In this document: in pieces, positions 1 to 8,891 of the stretch
Layout of the letters: every line of letters starts with the position of its first letter
Position numbering within the stretch: the stretch's first letter is position 1
Assembly (NCBI GenBank): GCA_963815965.1
Contig: CAWFIT010000001.1
Location: 434,001-498,000, forward strand
Reading direction: 5' to 3'
DNA: 64,000 bases
Source of the DNA: DASVFB01 sp963815965
GTDB lineage: Bacteria > Actinomycetota > Thermoleophilia > Gaiellales > Gaiellaceae
Notes under the pieces: model-generated
Database searches by the model: none
What the model saw: the letters and a program-made list of their open reading frames with translations, nothing else
What the model was told of the DNA's origin: nothing
Translations under genes and position numbers: made by a program

Positions 1-1701
1 TCCCGATGTGACAACCATCGAGCGGTCGACCAGCGACGCCAGCAGGTCGGCGACCAGCGGAGCGTTCAGGCCGTCGCCCGAGCAAACTTCCTCGGCAGCT
101 TCGAGTCCGAACGACGACGGAAAGACGGAGAGTCGGCGGAAGAGCGTCTGCTCGGGCTCGGTAAGCAGTTGATAGCTCCACCCGACGACGCCGGCGAGCG
201 TGCGCTGGCGCTCTGCGAGCACCTCAGGCCCCCGGCCGAGCAGTGCGAAGCGGTCGGCTAGCCGCTCCGCGATCTCGCTCGGCGAAAGCGTCCGCAGTCT
301 CGCCGCCGCGAGCTCGAGCGCGAGCGGCAGCCCGTCGAGGCGTTCGCACACCTCCGCGATTGCCTGGAGTGTCTCGCCGTCCAGCTCGAGGTCGCCGCGC
401 ACTGCGCGAGCCCGCTCCACGAAAAGTCGCACCGCGTCGGCGTGAGCAAGCTCCTCTGTCCCGGAGCGACGGTCGGGGAGACCAAGGGGCGCGACCTCCA
501 GGACCGACTCTCCAGGGACGCCGAGTGGCTCGAGGCTCGTCGCCAGCAGGCGAACACCCGGACACGAAGAGAGGAGCGCCACCGCGAGCTCACCGACAGC
601 AGCCGTGACGTGTTCGCAGTTGTCGAGGACGAGCAGCAGCTCGCGTCGCTGCAGGTGGCTGCGAAGAAAGCTGAACGTGGTGGCCGACTGACCGTCGAGC
701 TCGGAGCTCCGCAAGCCGACTGCTTCAGCAACCGCCTCCGCGACCCGCGCCGGGTGAAGGATCGGCGCCAGCTCGACGATCCACGCGCCGTCTGCGTGCT
801 CTCGGGCAGCGTTGCGCGCCGTCTCCACTGCAAGACTCGTCTTGCCCACACCGCCCGGTCCCGTCAGCGTCACCAGGCGGTGTTCGCCGAAGCGCTCGCG
901 CACGAGCGACTGATCGGCTTCGCGCCCGACGAAGCTCGTCAGCCGCGCGCCGATGTTCGTGCGTGCGGGCTCGACCACCTCCAGCTCGGGCGCACGCTGG
1001 AGCATCTGACGCTCGAGCCGACGCGACTCCTCGTTGGGCTCGAGCCCGAGCTCCACGAGCCGTTCAAAAAGCATCCGGTACGCGGCAACCGCGTCCGCGT
1101 GTCGGCCGCTTCGATAGAGAGCGAGCATCAGGAGCCGGGCAAACGGCTCCCGGAAAGGATGCTGCTCGACGAGTCGCTCGAGATCGGGCAGCGCATCTCC
1201 GTGCCGCCCGAGCTCGAGCAGCGCCGATAGACGGAGCTCCTGAGCCTGCAGCTCGAGCTCCTTCAGTCGCCTGTTTTCCGACTGCGCGAAGTCGAGATCG
1301 ACGAACTCCCCGTAAGGCTCCCCTCTCCAGAGTGCGAAAGCGCTGTCGACCCGGGCGAGCGACTCGGAAGGCTCGAGTCCGCGCGCCTCGGCAACGAGCC
1401 GCGCGAACCGCTCCGCGTCGACGTCGTCGTTCTCGACCGTAAGCCGGTAGCCGACGGCGTCTCGTTCGATGCGAGCAGGCTCGAGCAGTCTGCGTAGGTG
1501 TGAGATCCGCACGTGGAGCGAGCGTTCCGCAGACGCCGGCGGCCGCTCGCCCCAAACTGCGTCGACGAGCTCGCCCGGCGAGGCGGAACGCTCGAGGTGC
1601 GCAACCAGATAGGCAAGGACAGCGCGCTCCTTCGCTCCCGGAAGCTCGAGCGCACCCTCCGCCCGGACGACCTCGAGAGGGCCGAGGACCCGGAACTCCA
1701 C
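1..1701 (-). CDS. BTAD/SARP-family transcriptional regulator with ATPase domain (3' end cut by window)
   Basis: 567 codons are visible and the gene runs off base 1. The GTG start at 1701 gives VEFRVLGPLEV, the usual beginning of this family. Residues 1-90 form an OmpR-type winged helix, 95-240 a bacterial transcriptional activator (BTAD) helical repeat region, and 255 onward an NB-ARC/STAND-like ATPase with Walker A GPGGVGKT at 281-288 and a Walker B-like LLLVLDNCEH further on. Regulators of this AfsR/SARP-like type bind promoter repeats and use nucleotide binding as a switch; full members continue into TPR repeats that would lie beyond the window. It is divergent from the exported protein at 1806, about 100 bp away, so it might regulate it (inference). 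The target is unknown. Confidence 0.9.
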   Translation of the reverse strand, partial: MEFRVLGPLEVVRAEGALELPGAKERAVLAYLVAHLERSASPGELVDAVWGERPPASAERSLHVRISHLRRLLEPARIERDAVGYRLTVENDDVDAERFARLVAEARGLEPSESLARVDSAFALWRGEPYGEFVDLDFAQSENRRLKELELQAQELRLSALLELGRHGDALPDLERLVEQHPFREPFARLLMLALYRSGRHADAVAAYRMLFERLVELGLEPNEESRRLERQMLQRAPELEVVEPARTNIGARLTSFVGREADQSLVRERFGEHRLVTLTGPGGVGKTSLAVETARNAAREHADGAWIVELAPILHPARVAEAVAEAVGLRSSELDGQSATTFSFLRSHLQRRELLLVLDNCEHVTAAVGELAVALLSSCPGVRLLATSLEPLGVPGESVLEVAPLGLPDRRSGTEELAHADAVRLFVERARAVRGDLELDGETLQAIAEVCERLDGLPLALELAAARLRTLSPSEIAERLADRFALLGRGPEVLAERQRTLAGVVGWSYQLLTEPEQTLFRRLSVFPSSFGLEAAEEVCSGDGLNAPLVADLLASLVDRSMVVTSG

Positions 1702-1805
1702 AGGTGAATGCTACGCCGCTTCGGGAAAAACATCACTTACGCGTCATCGCGGCGTGACGTGGAACACTCCCGCCTTCGTTTCGACCACACTTGGAGGAGG
1801 GGATC

Positions 1806-4565
1806 GTGAGGCGTCGGAACCTCTTTTTGGCATTCGTGGTGGTGCTCGCGACGCTCGTCGTCGGCGCGGGCGCGCAAGGCATAGCGGCGGCTCAGCCGCG
1901 CACGATCTACGTCGCGAAGGGGAAGCAAAAGGAACAGAGCGACCCGTGCGCGAAGGCGCCGTACAAGACGATTCAGCCCGCGCTCGATTCAGCGGCGCCA
2001 GACGACACCGTGTTCGTGTGTCCAGGCACGTACGTCGAAGGCGGCGGACTCCAGGGGCAGAACGCGCTCACGATCAAGAAGGACGTGAACCTCGTCGGCG
2101 CAGGCGCGGACAAGGTCGTCGTCGAGCCGAAGAACGACCCGAAATCGGACGGTCGGATCGCCGAGGACAACCCGAGCATCCGTAGCGGCGAGGGCGTCAT
2201 CATCGCCGCGGTCGGGAAGCCGGACAAGCCGATCACCGTCAACATCGTGGGGATCACGGTCGACGCACACGGCGTCTACGCGACGGCGGGCGTCGTCTTC
2301 CTCGACGCGCGGGGCTCGATCAACCGCTCGCGCGTGACAGGCCTCGCCATCGACGAGAGCGCTGAAGGCTTCAACGTCCCCGGCGGCTTCCGGAGCAATC
2401 CGTTCGGCATCGGCATCGCCCACGTCACCGCGGCGCCGAAGACGGGTCACGCGATCAATCCGGAAGATCTCGTGCGCACGCTGACGATCGACCACACGCG
2501 GGTCGACACGTACAACGCGATCGGAGTGCTCGTCGACGGCGCGACGAACGATTACTCGCCGTACACCCTGCCGTCGACGCCACTCGTGCCGTCGGGCGTG
2601 CTCAACAGGGCCGTCCTGACGAACGACCAGATCATCGGCCGTAACTCGTGCCAGAACTTCAACGACCCGACCCTGCCGCCACCGGGCGTCCCCAACCCGA
2701 CGCTGATCGACGGGAACTGCCAGGCGTCGGGCGGGACCAACCCGATCCCGCCGCCGCTGCCGCTCTCCACTGGTCCGCTTTTCGGCCAGGACGGCGTGCG
2801 CGTGACTGCAGGCGCATCGGTCGAGATGTCCGGCGACACCGTGTCATCCAACCTCGTGCACGGAGAGAACAGGCCGATCGGAAGCGTCTTCGCCCCGACG
2901 CCGAACAACGACCCGTACCCCCTCGGCAACCACGCCGAGAACAACCAGAACCTGCGCCTCGGCGCGGCCGTGCGACTCGTGGGTGCAGGCGCTTCGACGA
3001 TCACGCGGAGCAACATCACGGACAATGCGTTCGGCGTCCTCAACACGATGCTTGACGGCGTGACGCCGAACGCGGCAACGCCTGTGTCCGCCGTGAACAA
3101 CTGGTGGGGGCTCCGCACCGGAGCGGTGACGCTGCCCACTCCCGGCCCGGCGGTCTGGCCAGACGTCGTGACCCCGTCCGCGACGACCTACAACCCGCCC
3201 GTCCCCGAGAACCCGGTGAACGGCTCTGCGGTTGCTAATGCGAGCTGTCCTGCGGGCGTTTCCGACTCGGACGCTGTGACGTTCTGCCCGTATCGCTCGA
3301 GCGTCCAGGCGGACACCGTGGGCGGCGAGTATCCGATCCCCGAGGCGCCCGTCGCGATCGAGGATCCGCCGAACTGCACGTCGACCGGCGTCCAGCTCGA
3401 TCCGAACATCCCGTCGTACGACTCGTTCTTCGGGACAACGCTCGGTAGCGGAACGACGGGCAACGGCCTGTCGGGCGCGACGCCGTCCGCGAAGAAGACT
3501 GGTCCGTTGACGGCGTACATGCAGGCGATCGTTAGCGCGATCAACAGCAATCCGGCGACGACGGGTGCGCGCGTCGCGATCAAGATGTACCAGTCCGGCT
3601 CGAGCGTGCTCGGCGTCCCGTTCTACGTCGCGGTCGTCGGAACGCCCGACAACATCGCGAACCTCGACGCCGGCCGCAACGACGCTGCGTTCTGGCGCGG
3701 CGTGATCGACGGGACGACGTCCCAGGCCGACGCGCTGTCGCAGGTCGGCGTGCGGCCCGGGTTCGGCTGGATCACCGGCACGCCGCACGGCAACGAGCCT
3801 GCGGGAGGCGAGGCCTCCGTGAAGGAACTGTACGAGCTCGCCGCACGCACCGACTGCGACAACGCGCGGCGCTTGAGCAACCTCGACGTCTTCATCCAGC
3901 CCGTCACCGCACCGGACGACCGCGACCACAACGTCCGCACAACCGCGTGGAGCTTCGACCCGAACCGCGACCGCGGCACCGTCCAGATGCCCGAGAACAG
4001 AGCCCTGCTCGAGTCCACCGCAACGTACCCGGGCCTCTTCTTCATCGACGCGCACCAGCAGTCGTCCGGCTACTTCTTCCCGCCGAACCAGGACGCAGCC
4101 CTGAACGAGATCTCGCACTTCGCACTCGACGAGATCCAGAACGTCATCGGCCCGGGCATCCAGGAGCAGTTCAACGACCAGACCGGGCAGTACCGCAACT
4201 ACAACACGTACGACCTCTTCGTCCCCGAGTACGGCGACACGGTGCCTGCACTCGTCATGGGCAGCGCGGGCATGACGTACGAGAAGGGCACGAACGAGAA
4301 CTACGGCAAGCAGGTCTACGACCACTACCTCGCGATGGACGTGACCGTGAACGTGATCGCAGCGAAGAAGACCGAGCTTGATGGACGGCTGGGTCCGACA
4401 GTGGCAGGAAGCTGTCGACCAGGGCGCGAGCTGCAAGGTTCAGGACAACACGCAGGTGAGCCCGCCCAACATCGACCTGTTCGAGGTCGGCCAGAGCGAG
4501 ATCCAGCAGAACCCGAACGTCAACGTGTGCGGCTATTACTTCCTGCCGAACCAGCACTCGGGTGA
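1806..4565 (+). CDS. Exported beta-helix / M14 carboxypeptidase-like protein, N-terminal part (frameshifted)
   Basis: The GTG at 1806 follows a strong GGAGGAGG ribosome site at 1793-1800 and opens a signal peptide (RRRNLFLAFVVVLATLVV...). Residues about 35-470 read as a right-handed beta-helix (TIQPALDSA, DDTVFVCPGTYVEGG, many short strands). From about residue 530 an M14 zinc-carboxypeptidase-like domain follows: HGNEP supplies the HxxE zinc pair, NRDRG the substrate-binding Asn-Arg, DAHQQ the third zinc ligand, and MTYEKG the catalytic Glu. Homology ends at about 4380; after that the frame gives arginine-rich nonsense to 4565, while the true continuation is one base forward (next entry). 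Likely a secreted peptidase or cell-surface glycan/peptide-processing protein. A single extra T in GAGCTTGATG would explain the break. Confidence 0.85.
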   Translation: MRRRNLFLAFVVVLATLVVGAGAQGIAAAQPRTIYVAKGKQKEQSDPCAKAPYKTIQPALDSAAPDDTVFVCPGTYVEGGGLQGQNALTIKKDVNLVGAGADKVVVEPKNDPKSDGRIAEDNPSIRSGEGVIIAAVGKPDKPITVNIVGITVDAHGVYATAGVVFLDARGSINRSRVTGLAIDESAEGFNVPGGFRSNPFGIGIAHVTAAPKTGHAINPEDLVRTLTIDHTRVDTYNAIGVLVDGATNDYSPYTLPSTPLVPSGVLNRAVLTNDQIIGRNSCQNFNDPTLPPPGVPNPTLIDGNCQASGGTNPIPPPLPLSTGPLFGQDGVRVTAGASVEMSGDTVSSNLVHGENRPIGSVFAPTPNNDPYPLGNHAENNQNLRLGAAVRLVGAGASTITRSNITDNAFGVLNTMLDGVTPNAATPVSAVNNWWGLRTGAVTLPTPGPAVWPDVVTPSATTYNPPVPENPVNGSAVANASCPAGVSDSDAVTFCPYRSSVQADTVGGEYPIPEAPVAIEDPPNCTSTGVQLDPNIPSYDSFFGTTLGSGTTGNGLSGATPSAKKTGPLTAYMQAIVSAINSNPATTGARVAIKMYQSGSSVLGVPFYVAVVGTPDNIANLDAGRNDAAFWRGVIDGTTSQADALSQVGVRPGFGWITGTPHGNEPAGGEASVKELYELAARTDCDNARRLSNLDVFIQPVTAPDDRDHNVRTTAWSFDPNRDRGTVQMPENRALLESTATYPGLFFIDAHQQSSGYFFPPNQDAALNEISHFALDEIQNVIGPGIQEQFNDQTGQYRNYNTYDLFVPEYGDTVPALVMGSAGMTYEKGTNENYGKQVYDHYLAMDVTVNVIAAKKTELDGRLGPTVAGSCRPGRELQGSGQHAGEPAQHRPVRGRPERDPAEPERQRVRLLLPAEPALG

Positions 4566-6354
4566 CGTGGCGTCGACGATCAGGGAGCTGCAGCTCGTCG
4601 GCGTGAACGTCTACAAGCTGAACTCGGCGGTGTCGGTTCCCGGAGTGCACCGCTTCGGCAACTTCAACATCAACGCAGTCCAGGGCGGGCCGTCGCCGGC
4701 GCTGACCGAGACGATGACGCTACCGGCGGGGACGCTGTACATCCCGATGAACCAGGGCAACAAGCACTGGATCCAGGGAGTCCTCGACGAGAACCCGTTC
4801 CTGCCGTTCAACTACTTCTACGACCAGGTCACCTGGTCGTACCCGCTCCTGCGCGGGCTCGCAGGCGACGGCTTCCTCACACAACAGCTACCCGCGGGAG
4901 CCTCGCTGTCGCAGATCGCGGATCCCGCCCAGGGCACCGCGCCCGCGACTGCGCAGCCGGTGTACGCGTTCAACACCGACTCGATGGCCGGGCTCGCGAT
5001 GGTGAACCAGCTCCTCGGCCAGGGCGCGAGTGTCGCGCGCGGCGCGGCCGCGTTCGACTCGGGAGGCGTGCATTTCGCCACCGGCGCCGCGCTCGTCGAC
5101 GGTGCGTCGATTCCCCTCGCGACGATCGCCGCCGACGCGGACCAGTGGCAGACGCCCGTGTACGGCCTGGGCTCCTACCCGGTGAGCCACTACGCGTTGT
5201 CGGTGCCCAAGATCGCCGTCTACACGGGCGGCACCACTGTGCCGACGAACCCGGCGATCCACGGAACGGGCGACGGGCAGTGCACGTCGACCGCGTACTG
5301 CGAGGCGATCTACTCACTAACGCAGAAGGAGAAGATCCCGACGTCGCAGATCGGCCAAGTGACGTCGACCGATCTCGCGAACGGCGTGCTGATCAGCGGC
5401 AACTACACGGCGCTGGTCGATCCGGGCTCCACGATCTCCGCGACGACGCCCGTGGGCTCGGCCGGAACACCTGCGGCGGCGCTGCAGGCGTTCATCAACG
5501 CGGGCGGAATCTTCGTCGGCACGAACGCGGGCGGTGCGGCGAGCCTGCGCAACGCCGGCGCCACGACCGTGAACACGAACACGGTCACCGGCATCAGCAC
5601 GCCGGGCTCGACGTTCGACGCCACGTGGAACACATCCGATCCCGTTGCCTGGGGCTTCGACGCCGGCGGCTGGATCTACCGCGAGGCGAGTAGCAATCCG
5701 GCCTTCGATCCGGCCACGCTCGCAGGCAACGGCAGCACGATCCCGGCTGCCACCGCGGTTGCGACGTACGCTCCGGCCGGCGATTGCGGCGGCCCGGCCG
5801 GATTCGGCAACTGCTACGGCTACCAGATCAACGCGAACACGAACCTGCCCGGCCGGCCGGCGGTCATCGACCAGCCGTTCGGTGCCGGGCACGCGATCAT
5901 GCTCGGTTTCGACGCCTGGTATCGCGCGTGGACGACGCAGGATGAGCGACTCGTTCTGAACGGCATCCTCTACCCGCACGGCGCGGCGATCCCGCCGGGG
6001 CCGCTCGCCGCCGAGCGGCCGGGCGCATTCGCGCAGGCGCCGGAGGCTCCTGTGGCGGCAGCGGAGCTGCCGACCGTCGCGAACCGGCCGGTGAACCCGA
6101 GCGGTGCGATCGGCAAGAACGTCGTCGTTCGAGTTCCCGCTTCCCAGGCGGCGGACCTGCGCGCGGCGGTCAAGGCAGCCCAGCTGCCCGGGCGCATCCG
6201 CTCCCGTGTGCACTTCGCCTACGTCGGCTCGTCCTTCGAGGTCACGATCGAGGGCGTCCGCGTCGGTGATGTTGCGCAGCGGAACGGATGGGAGAGCCCG
6301 TTCATCGGGGAGATCGCCAACCGCAACATCCGCGTCCTGCTCGGGCAGATGTAA
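4378..6354 (+). CDS. C-terminal continuation of the exported M14-like protein
   Basis: This frame begins TTG-ATG at 4378/4381 inside the preceding gene and reads DGWVRQWQEAVDQG, the natural continuation of the peptidase helix. There is no signal peptide and no ribosome site, so it is almost certainly part of one protein of roughly 1,515 residues rather than a separate gene. The 650 residues contain no enzyme motif I recognise: a Cys-containing segment (CGYYFLPNQHSGDV), a long Ala/Gly/Thr-rich beta region, a ThuA/glutamine-amidotransferase-like flavour (GGIFVGTNAGGA, AGHAIMLGFDAWYRAW), and a small C-terminal alpha/beta module (NVVVRVPASQAADLRAAV). A perfect 15-bp hairpin follows the stop by 12 nt. 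Confidence 0.8.
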   Translation: MMDGWVRQWQEAVDQGASCKVQDNTQVSPPNIDLFEVGQSEIQQNPNVNVCGYYFLPNQHSGDVASTIRELQLVGVNVYKLNSAVSVPGVHRFGNFNINAVQGGPSPALTETMTLPAGTLYIPMNQGNKHWIQGVLDENPFLPFNYFYDQVTWSYPLLRGLAGDGFLTQQLPAGASLSQIADPAQGTAPATAQPVYAFNTDSMAGLAMVNQLLGQGASVARGAAAFDSGGVHFATGAALVDGASIPLATIAADADQWQTPVYGLGSYPVSHYALSVPKIAVYTGGTTVPTNPAIHGTGDGQCTSTAYCEAIYSLTQKEKIPTSQIGQVTSTDLANGVLISGNYTALVDPGSTISATTPVGSAGTPAAALQAFINAGGIFVGTNAGGAASLRNAGATTVNTNTVTGISTPGSTFDATWNTSDPVAWGFDAGGWIYREASSNPAFDPATLAGNGSTIPAATAVATYAPAGDCGGPAGFGNCYGYQINANTNLPGRPAVIDQPFGAGHAIMLGFDAWYRAWTTQDERLVLNGILYPHGAAIPPGPLAAERPGAFAQAPEAPVAAAELPTVANRPVNPSGAIGKNVVVRVPASQAADLRAAVKAAQLPGRIRSRVHFAYVGSSFEVTIEGVRVGDVAQRNGWESPFIGEIANRNIRVLLGQM

Positions 6355-6366
6355 CAGCCCAGGTCT

Positions 6367-6399
6367 CGGGGCCAGATCCCTGAAAGGGATCTGGCCCCG
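6367..6399 (+). terminator. Perfect 15-bp hairpin after the exported peptidase gene
   Basis: CGGGGCCAGATCCCT (6367-6381), loop GAA, then the exact reverse complement (6385-6399). No T-run follows, so it is either a U-less actinobacterial-type terminator or a REP-like palindrome. Its core GGGGCCAGATCCCTG resembles the palindrome at 34331-34344. Confidence 0.6.
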
Positions 6400-6528
6400 G
6401 GTTCCCCGGTGTCGCATAGATGTGTGCGCCTGCGCGGGCGAGCTCCACGACGACTGCCGCGATTCTCTCGGGTCGGTCGTGCGCGGCGACTCGTGCCTCA
6501 CGCTGCGTCGCGCGGCGCAGCGTCGCCG

Positions 6529-7323
6529 TCAGGCGCGAACATGCACGAACGCGATCGCCTTTGACGCCTCGCGCTTGGTGCGCGCGACCGCGCCCGCGCG
6601 GTTCAGCTCGCCCCCGACGCCGACGTCGCCTTCGATCGCGTCGAACATCTCCTGCTCGTCCTCATTCTCGAAGCCGTCGAAGAACGCGACCCGGTCCGGT
6701 ACGCCGTCGCCGTCCGCGTCGAGCAACGCCAGGTCGCCACGCAGCGGCTCGGAAGCGAGTGAGAGGAAGTTTCGCCCCCGGCGTGCGTCGTCGAGCATGT
6801 ACGGCGCGTAGGCGTAGCGGCCGCCGGGCTGGAACGCGCTCGAGCCGGCCTGCGCGTAGCAGAAGGACGCGAACACGACGCTGTAAGGACAGAGTACGCC
6901 GTACCAGAGCGTGTACGGCGTTCGCTTCGAATTGAGCCCGTCCTCACGCTTGCCCAGTTGCTCGCGGGCAACGGACAGCGCCGCGTCCCAGAGCATCGTC
7001 TCCTCCGCTCGCTTCAACCTCCGCTCGCGGTTCTTGCTCCACGACGACGGCAATTCCGTCACTCCCGTGAGGAGGTCGAACAGCCGCCCGTCCGTGTGCT
7101 CGCCGATCTCGTCCTCCGGACAGCCCATCCAGTACCAGGCGCGCCGTGTCGCCGCCGCCGTCTGCTCGTCGTACACGCCGTCGTCGCGGCCCGGCTCGAA
7201 CGTGCCGAACGGGTTGTGCCGTAGCAACAGCTGGAGCTCACGCGCCCGCTCGCCCGTGATCGGCGGCGAGGTCAGGGTCAGCCGCCGCTCCAGGTCGCTG
7301 AGGGACTGCGGCTTGGTAGCCAT
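6529..7323 (-). CDS. CHAP-like amidase homologue with apparently lost catalytic residues
   Basis: 264 residues, ATG start, no signal peptide. Residues 1-95 resemble a peptidoglycan-binding-like helical module (DDGVYDEQTAAATRRAW). Residues 110-220 resemble the CHAP fold of phage and actinobacterial endolysins: TPYTLWYGVL...FASFCYAQAGS matches the usual WYG...PWCAMFVSWCFAQAG, and RGDLALLDADGDGVPDRV matches GDLVLFDWDGDGxxDHV. The expected nucleophile Cys is Ser148 (in CPYSVV) and the expected His is Arg211. Cys145 lies three residues away and could compensate only with a loop shift. So the fold assignment is reasonable but wall hydrolysis is doubtful; a binding or regulatory role is possible. 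Transcribed in the same direction as the membrane protein 54 bp upstream. Confidence 0.65.
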   Translation of the reverse strand: MATKPQSLSDLERRLTLTSPPITGERARELQLLLRHNPFGTFEPGRDDGVYDEQTAAATRRAWYWMGCPEDEIGEHTDGRLFDLLTGVTELPSSWSKNRERRLKRAEETMLWDAALSVAREQLGKREDGLNSKRTPYTLWYGVLCPYSVVFASFCYAQAGSSAFQPGGRYAYAPYMLDDARRGRNFLSLASEPLRGDLALLDADGDGVPDRVAFFDGFENEDEQEMFDAIEGDVGVGGELNRAGAVARTKREASKAIAFVHVRA

Positions 7324-7377
7324 CGCGTGCCTCAGGAGCCTATAGCCCTCGCCGAACGGCGCCGCTCCCGCAGTGCG

Positions 7378-8328
7378 TTACTTACTGCGCTTGCTCTCGG
7401 TCGCCGCGGGCGGCCCGCTGCCGCGCAGGTTCGAGACCTTGCCGAGGAGGTCGAACCAGAACGGCGCCCCGAGCGTTAGGGCGAACGCGGTCACGAGTAA
7501 CCCGAGCACCTTGCCGAAGCCGTCCCAGAAGAGGTTGTGCGGCGAGGTCGCGTGCGACCAGCCGAGCGGCAGGCCGAACTGATTCACCTCGTCGACGCAC
7601 TTCGCTGCGGCGTCCGTGCTCGTCTCCCCCTTGCTCGGGGCGCACTCCGCACTACCCGCCTGAACGGCTTTGTTCGCCTGCGAGACGACCGCCGCACGAA
7701 GCGCGTCGTCCTTCCAGAGCCGCTGGGCGAGCGCCGCGCTGTCGGCGTTGATGACGCAGACGAGCCCAAGTGCGAGCACGAAGAGGATGAGCTGAACGCG
7801 GCGCTTGTACCAGCCGCTCGCGCGATCCATCACGTCGTCGAACGAGCGCTCGATCGCCGCCCTGAACTTGTCCCTGTCGCCGCGTGCCTCTGCCAGCGCA
7901 TCACGGAGCACGCCGCGGACGATCTCCGTCGGCCGCTTGGACTCGCTGTCGTCGTCGGGGACACCGAGCGCGCGCTCGGCGCGCGCGATGAGATCGTCGT
8001 TCTCTGCGGCGTTCTCCGGAGGAGCGAACGTGTCGAGAAGCGTGAGCGCGAACGTGCGCGACGGGATGTACGACGGTTTCCGCGGCCCCTTGAAGATTCT
8101 GCCGGGCGGCTTGATCAGCGCGCGCACGCGCCAGTGCGAGTAGAACGACTTCACGTTTCCCTCGCGACTGAGCAAGGTGCGGATACCGCGCTCGAGGTAG
8201 CCCGCGCGCATGTTGAGCACAGCCGCGATCGCCTCGTTGATGGACGAGCAGACGATGCTGAGCAGGAAGTAGAGAAAGAACAGGCCGATGAGGACATCAA
8301 GTGCAGCGATGCCGCTCACGTTCGGCAC
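7378..8328 (-). CDS. Uncharacterised membrane protein
   Basis: 316 residues from a GTG start. One or two N-terminal membrane helices (IAALDVLIGLFFLYFLLSIV) precede a charged cytoplasmic stretch (residues 45-175, GYLERGIRTLLSREGN, many Arg/Asp/Glu), then a second membrane segment at 178-197 (RVQLILFVLALGLVCVINA), an exposed domain with two Cys (AECAP, AAKCV), and a final helix at about 270-295. I do not recognise an enzymatic motif. Similar proteins with an SSINEAIA helix are widespread hypothetical proteins. It may be co-transcribed with the amidase-like gene 54 bp downstream. Confidence 0.75.
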   Translation of the reverse strand: MPNVSGIAALDVLIGLFFLYFLLSIVCSSINEAIAAVLNMRAGYLERGIRTLLSREGNVKSFYSHWRVRALIKPPGRIFKGPRKPSYIPSRTFALTLLDTFAPPENAAENDDLIARAERALGVPDDDSESKRPTEIVRGVLRDALAEARGDRDKFRAAIERSFDDVMDRASGWYKRRVQLILFVLALGLVCVINADSAALAQRLWKDDALRAAVVSQANKAVQAGSAECAPSKGETSTDAAAKCVDEVNQFGLPLGWSHATSPHNLFWDGFGKVLGLLVTAFALTLGAPFWFDLLGKVSNLRGSGPPAATESKRSK

Positions 8329-8360
8329 ACCGCGACGCTAACGCGGGTGCCGGACAGAAC

Positions 8361-8786
8361 TCACGCGGCCGCTTCGAGCTCTGCCTGCGCCGCTCCTTCG
8401 AGCATCGTCGCGGCGACGATCCCGAAGGCCGCGTTCCATGCCGTCTCGTGCTCGGGCCTCCAGTCGTCGCCTGCAATCGTCGCCAGGGACGTGATGAGGG
8501 TGGCGCCGACGACGCCGTAGTGCTCCGGCTTTGCACCGTAGGCGACGTGACGCGCGCCGAGCTCGCGCAGCTTCGGCACGATGGCGTCGAGGTTGCGCAG
8601 TGACTTGCGAAGCAGGACGAGCGCGCCGAGCAGCATCGTCTTCTGCTTCTTCATGTCGTTGGGGAACAGCGGCCTCACGGCGGGCGCTGCCATGAAGAGC
8701 CGCGCGTAGAAGTCGTCCATCAGCTCGTCGCCGCGGGGCGCGACGAGGTCGAAGCTGGTCTCCAGTGCTTCAAGGTCGAGGCTCAC
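8361..8786 (-). CDS. Single-domain bacterial globin (flavohaemoglobin-type)
   Basis: 141 residues, all globin. It has the family features: FDLVAPRGDELMDDFYARLF (A/B helices), the CD-region Phe in VRPLFPND, and the F-helix RHVAYGAKPEHYGVVG with the proximal haem His in EHYG. A reductase domain is absent. I start at GTG 8786 because AAAGGAGC lies 6-13 nt upstream; a GTG at 8816 would add ten residues without a good ribosome site. The likely role is O2/NO binding or NO dioxygenation. A palindrome (8873-8887) sits about 87 bp upstream, matching one upstream of the LysR gene at 11288. Confidence 0.88.
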   Translation of the reverse strand: MSLDLEALETSFDLVAPRGDELMDDFYARLFMAAPAVRPLFPNDMKKQKTMLLGALVLLRKSLRNLDAIVPKLRELGARHVAYGAKPEHYGVVGATLITSLATIAGDDWRPEHETAWNAAFGIVAATMLEGAAQAELEAAA

Positions 8787-8872
8787 TTTCGGGCTCCTTT
8801 GCGTCTCGTTGATCACGAGACAAGCCTCGCGCTCAGCGCCGCGCGCCGACAGGCTCCAGACCGACGTTTTAC

Positions 8873-8887
8873 TGTCGGTTTTCCGAC
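8873..8887. promoter_or_regulatory. Candidate operator TGTCGG-TTTT-CCGAC upstream of the globin gene
   Basis: TGTCGGTTTTCCGAC at 8873-8887 is almost identical to the palindrome at 11186-11203, and a further half-site CCGACGTTTT precedes it at 8861. Each copy lies 85-87 bp upstream of a start codon (globin 8786, LysR 11288), which suggests a shared protein-binding site. Confidence 0.45.
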
Positions 8888-8891
8888 GTTC

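Noticed and set aside
2844..4436. A 530-codon minus-strand frame opposite the exported peptidase
   Set aside because: Shadow ORF with Arg/Val/Asp repeats; the plus strand has signal peptide and M14 motifs.
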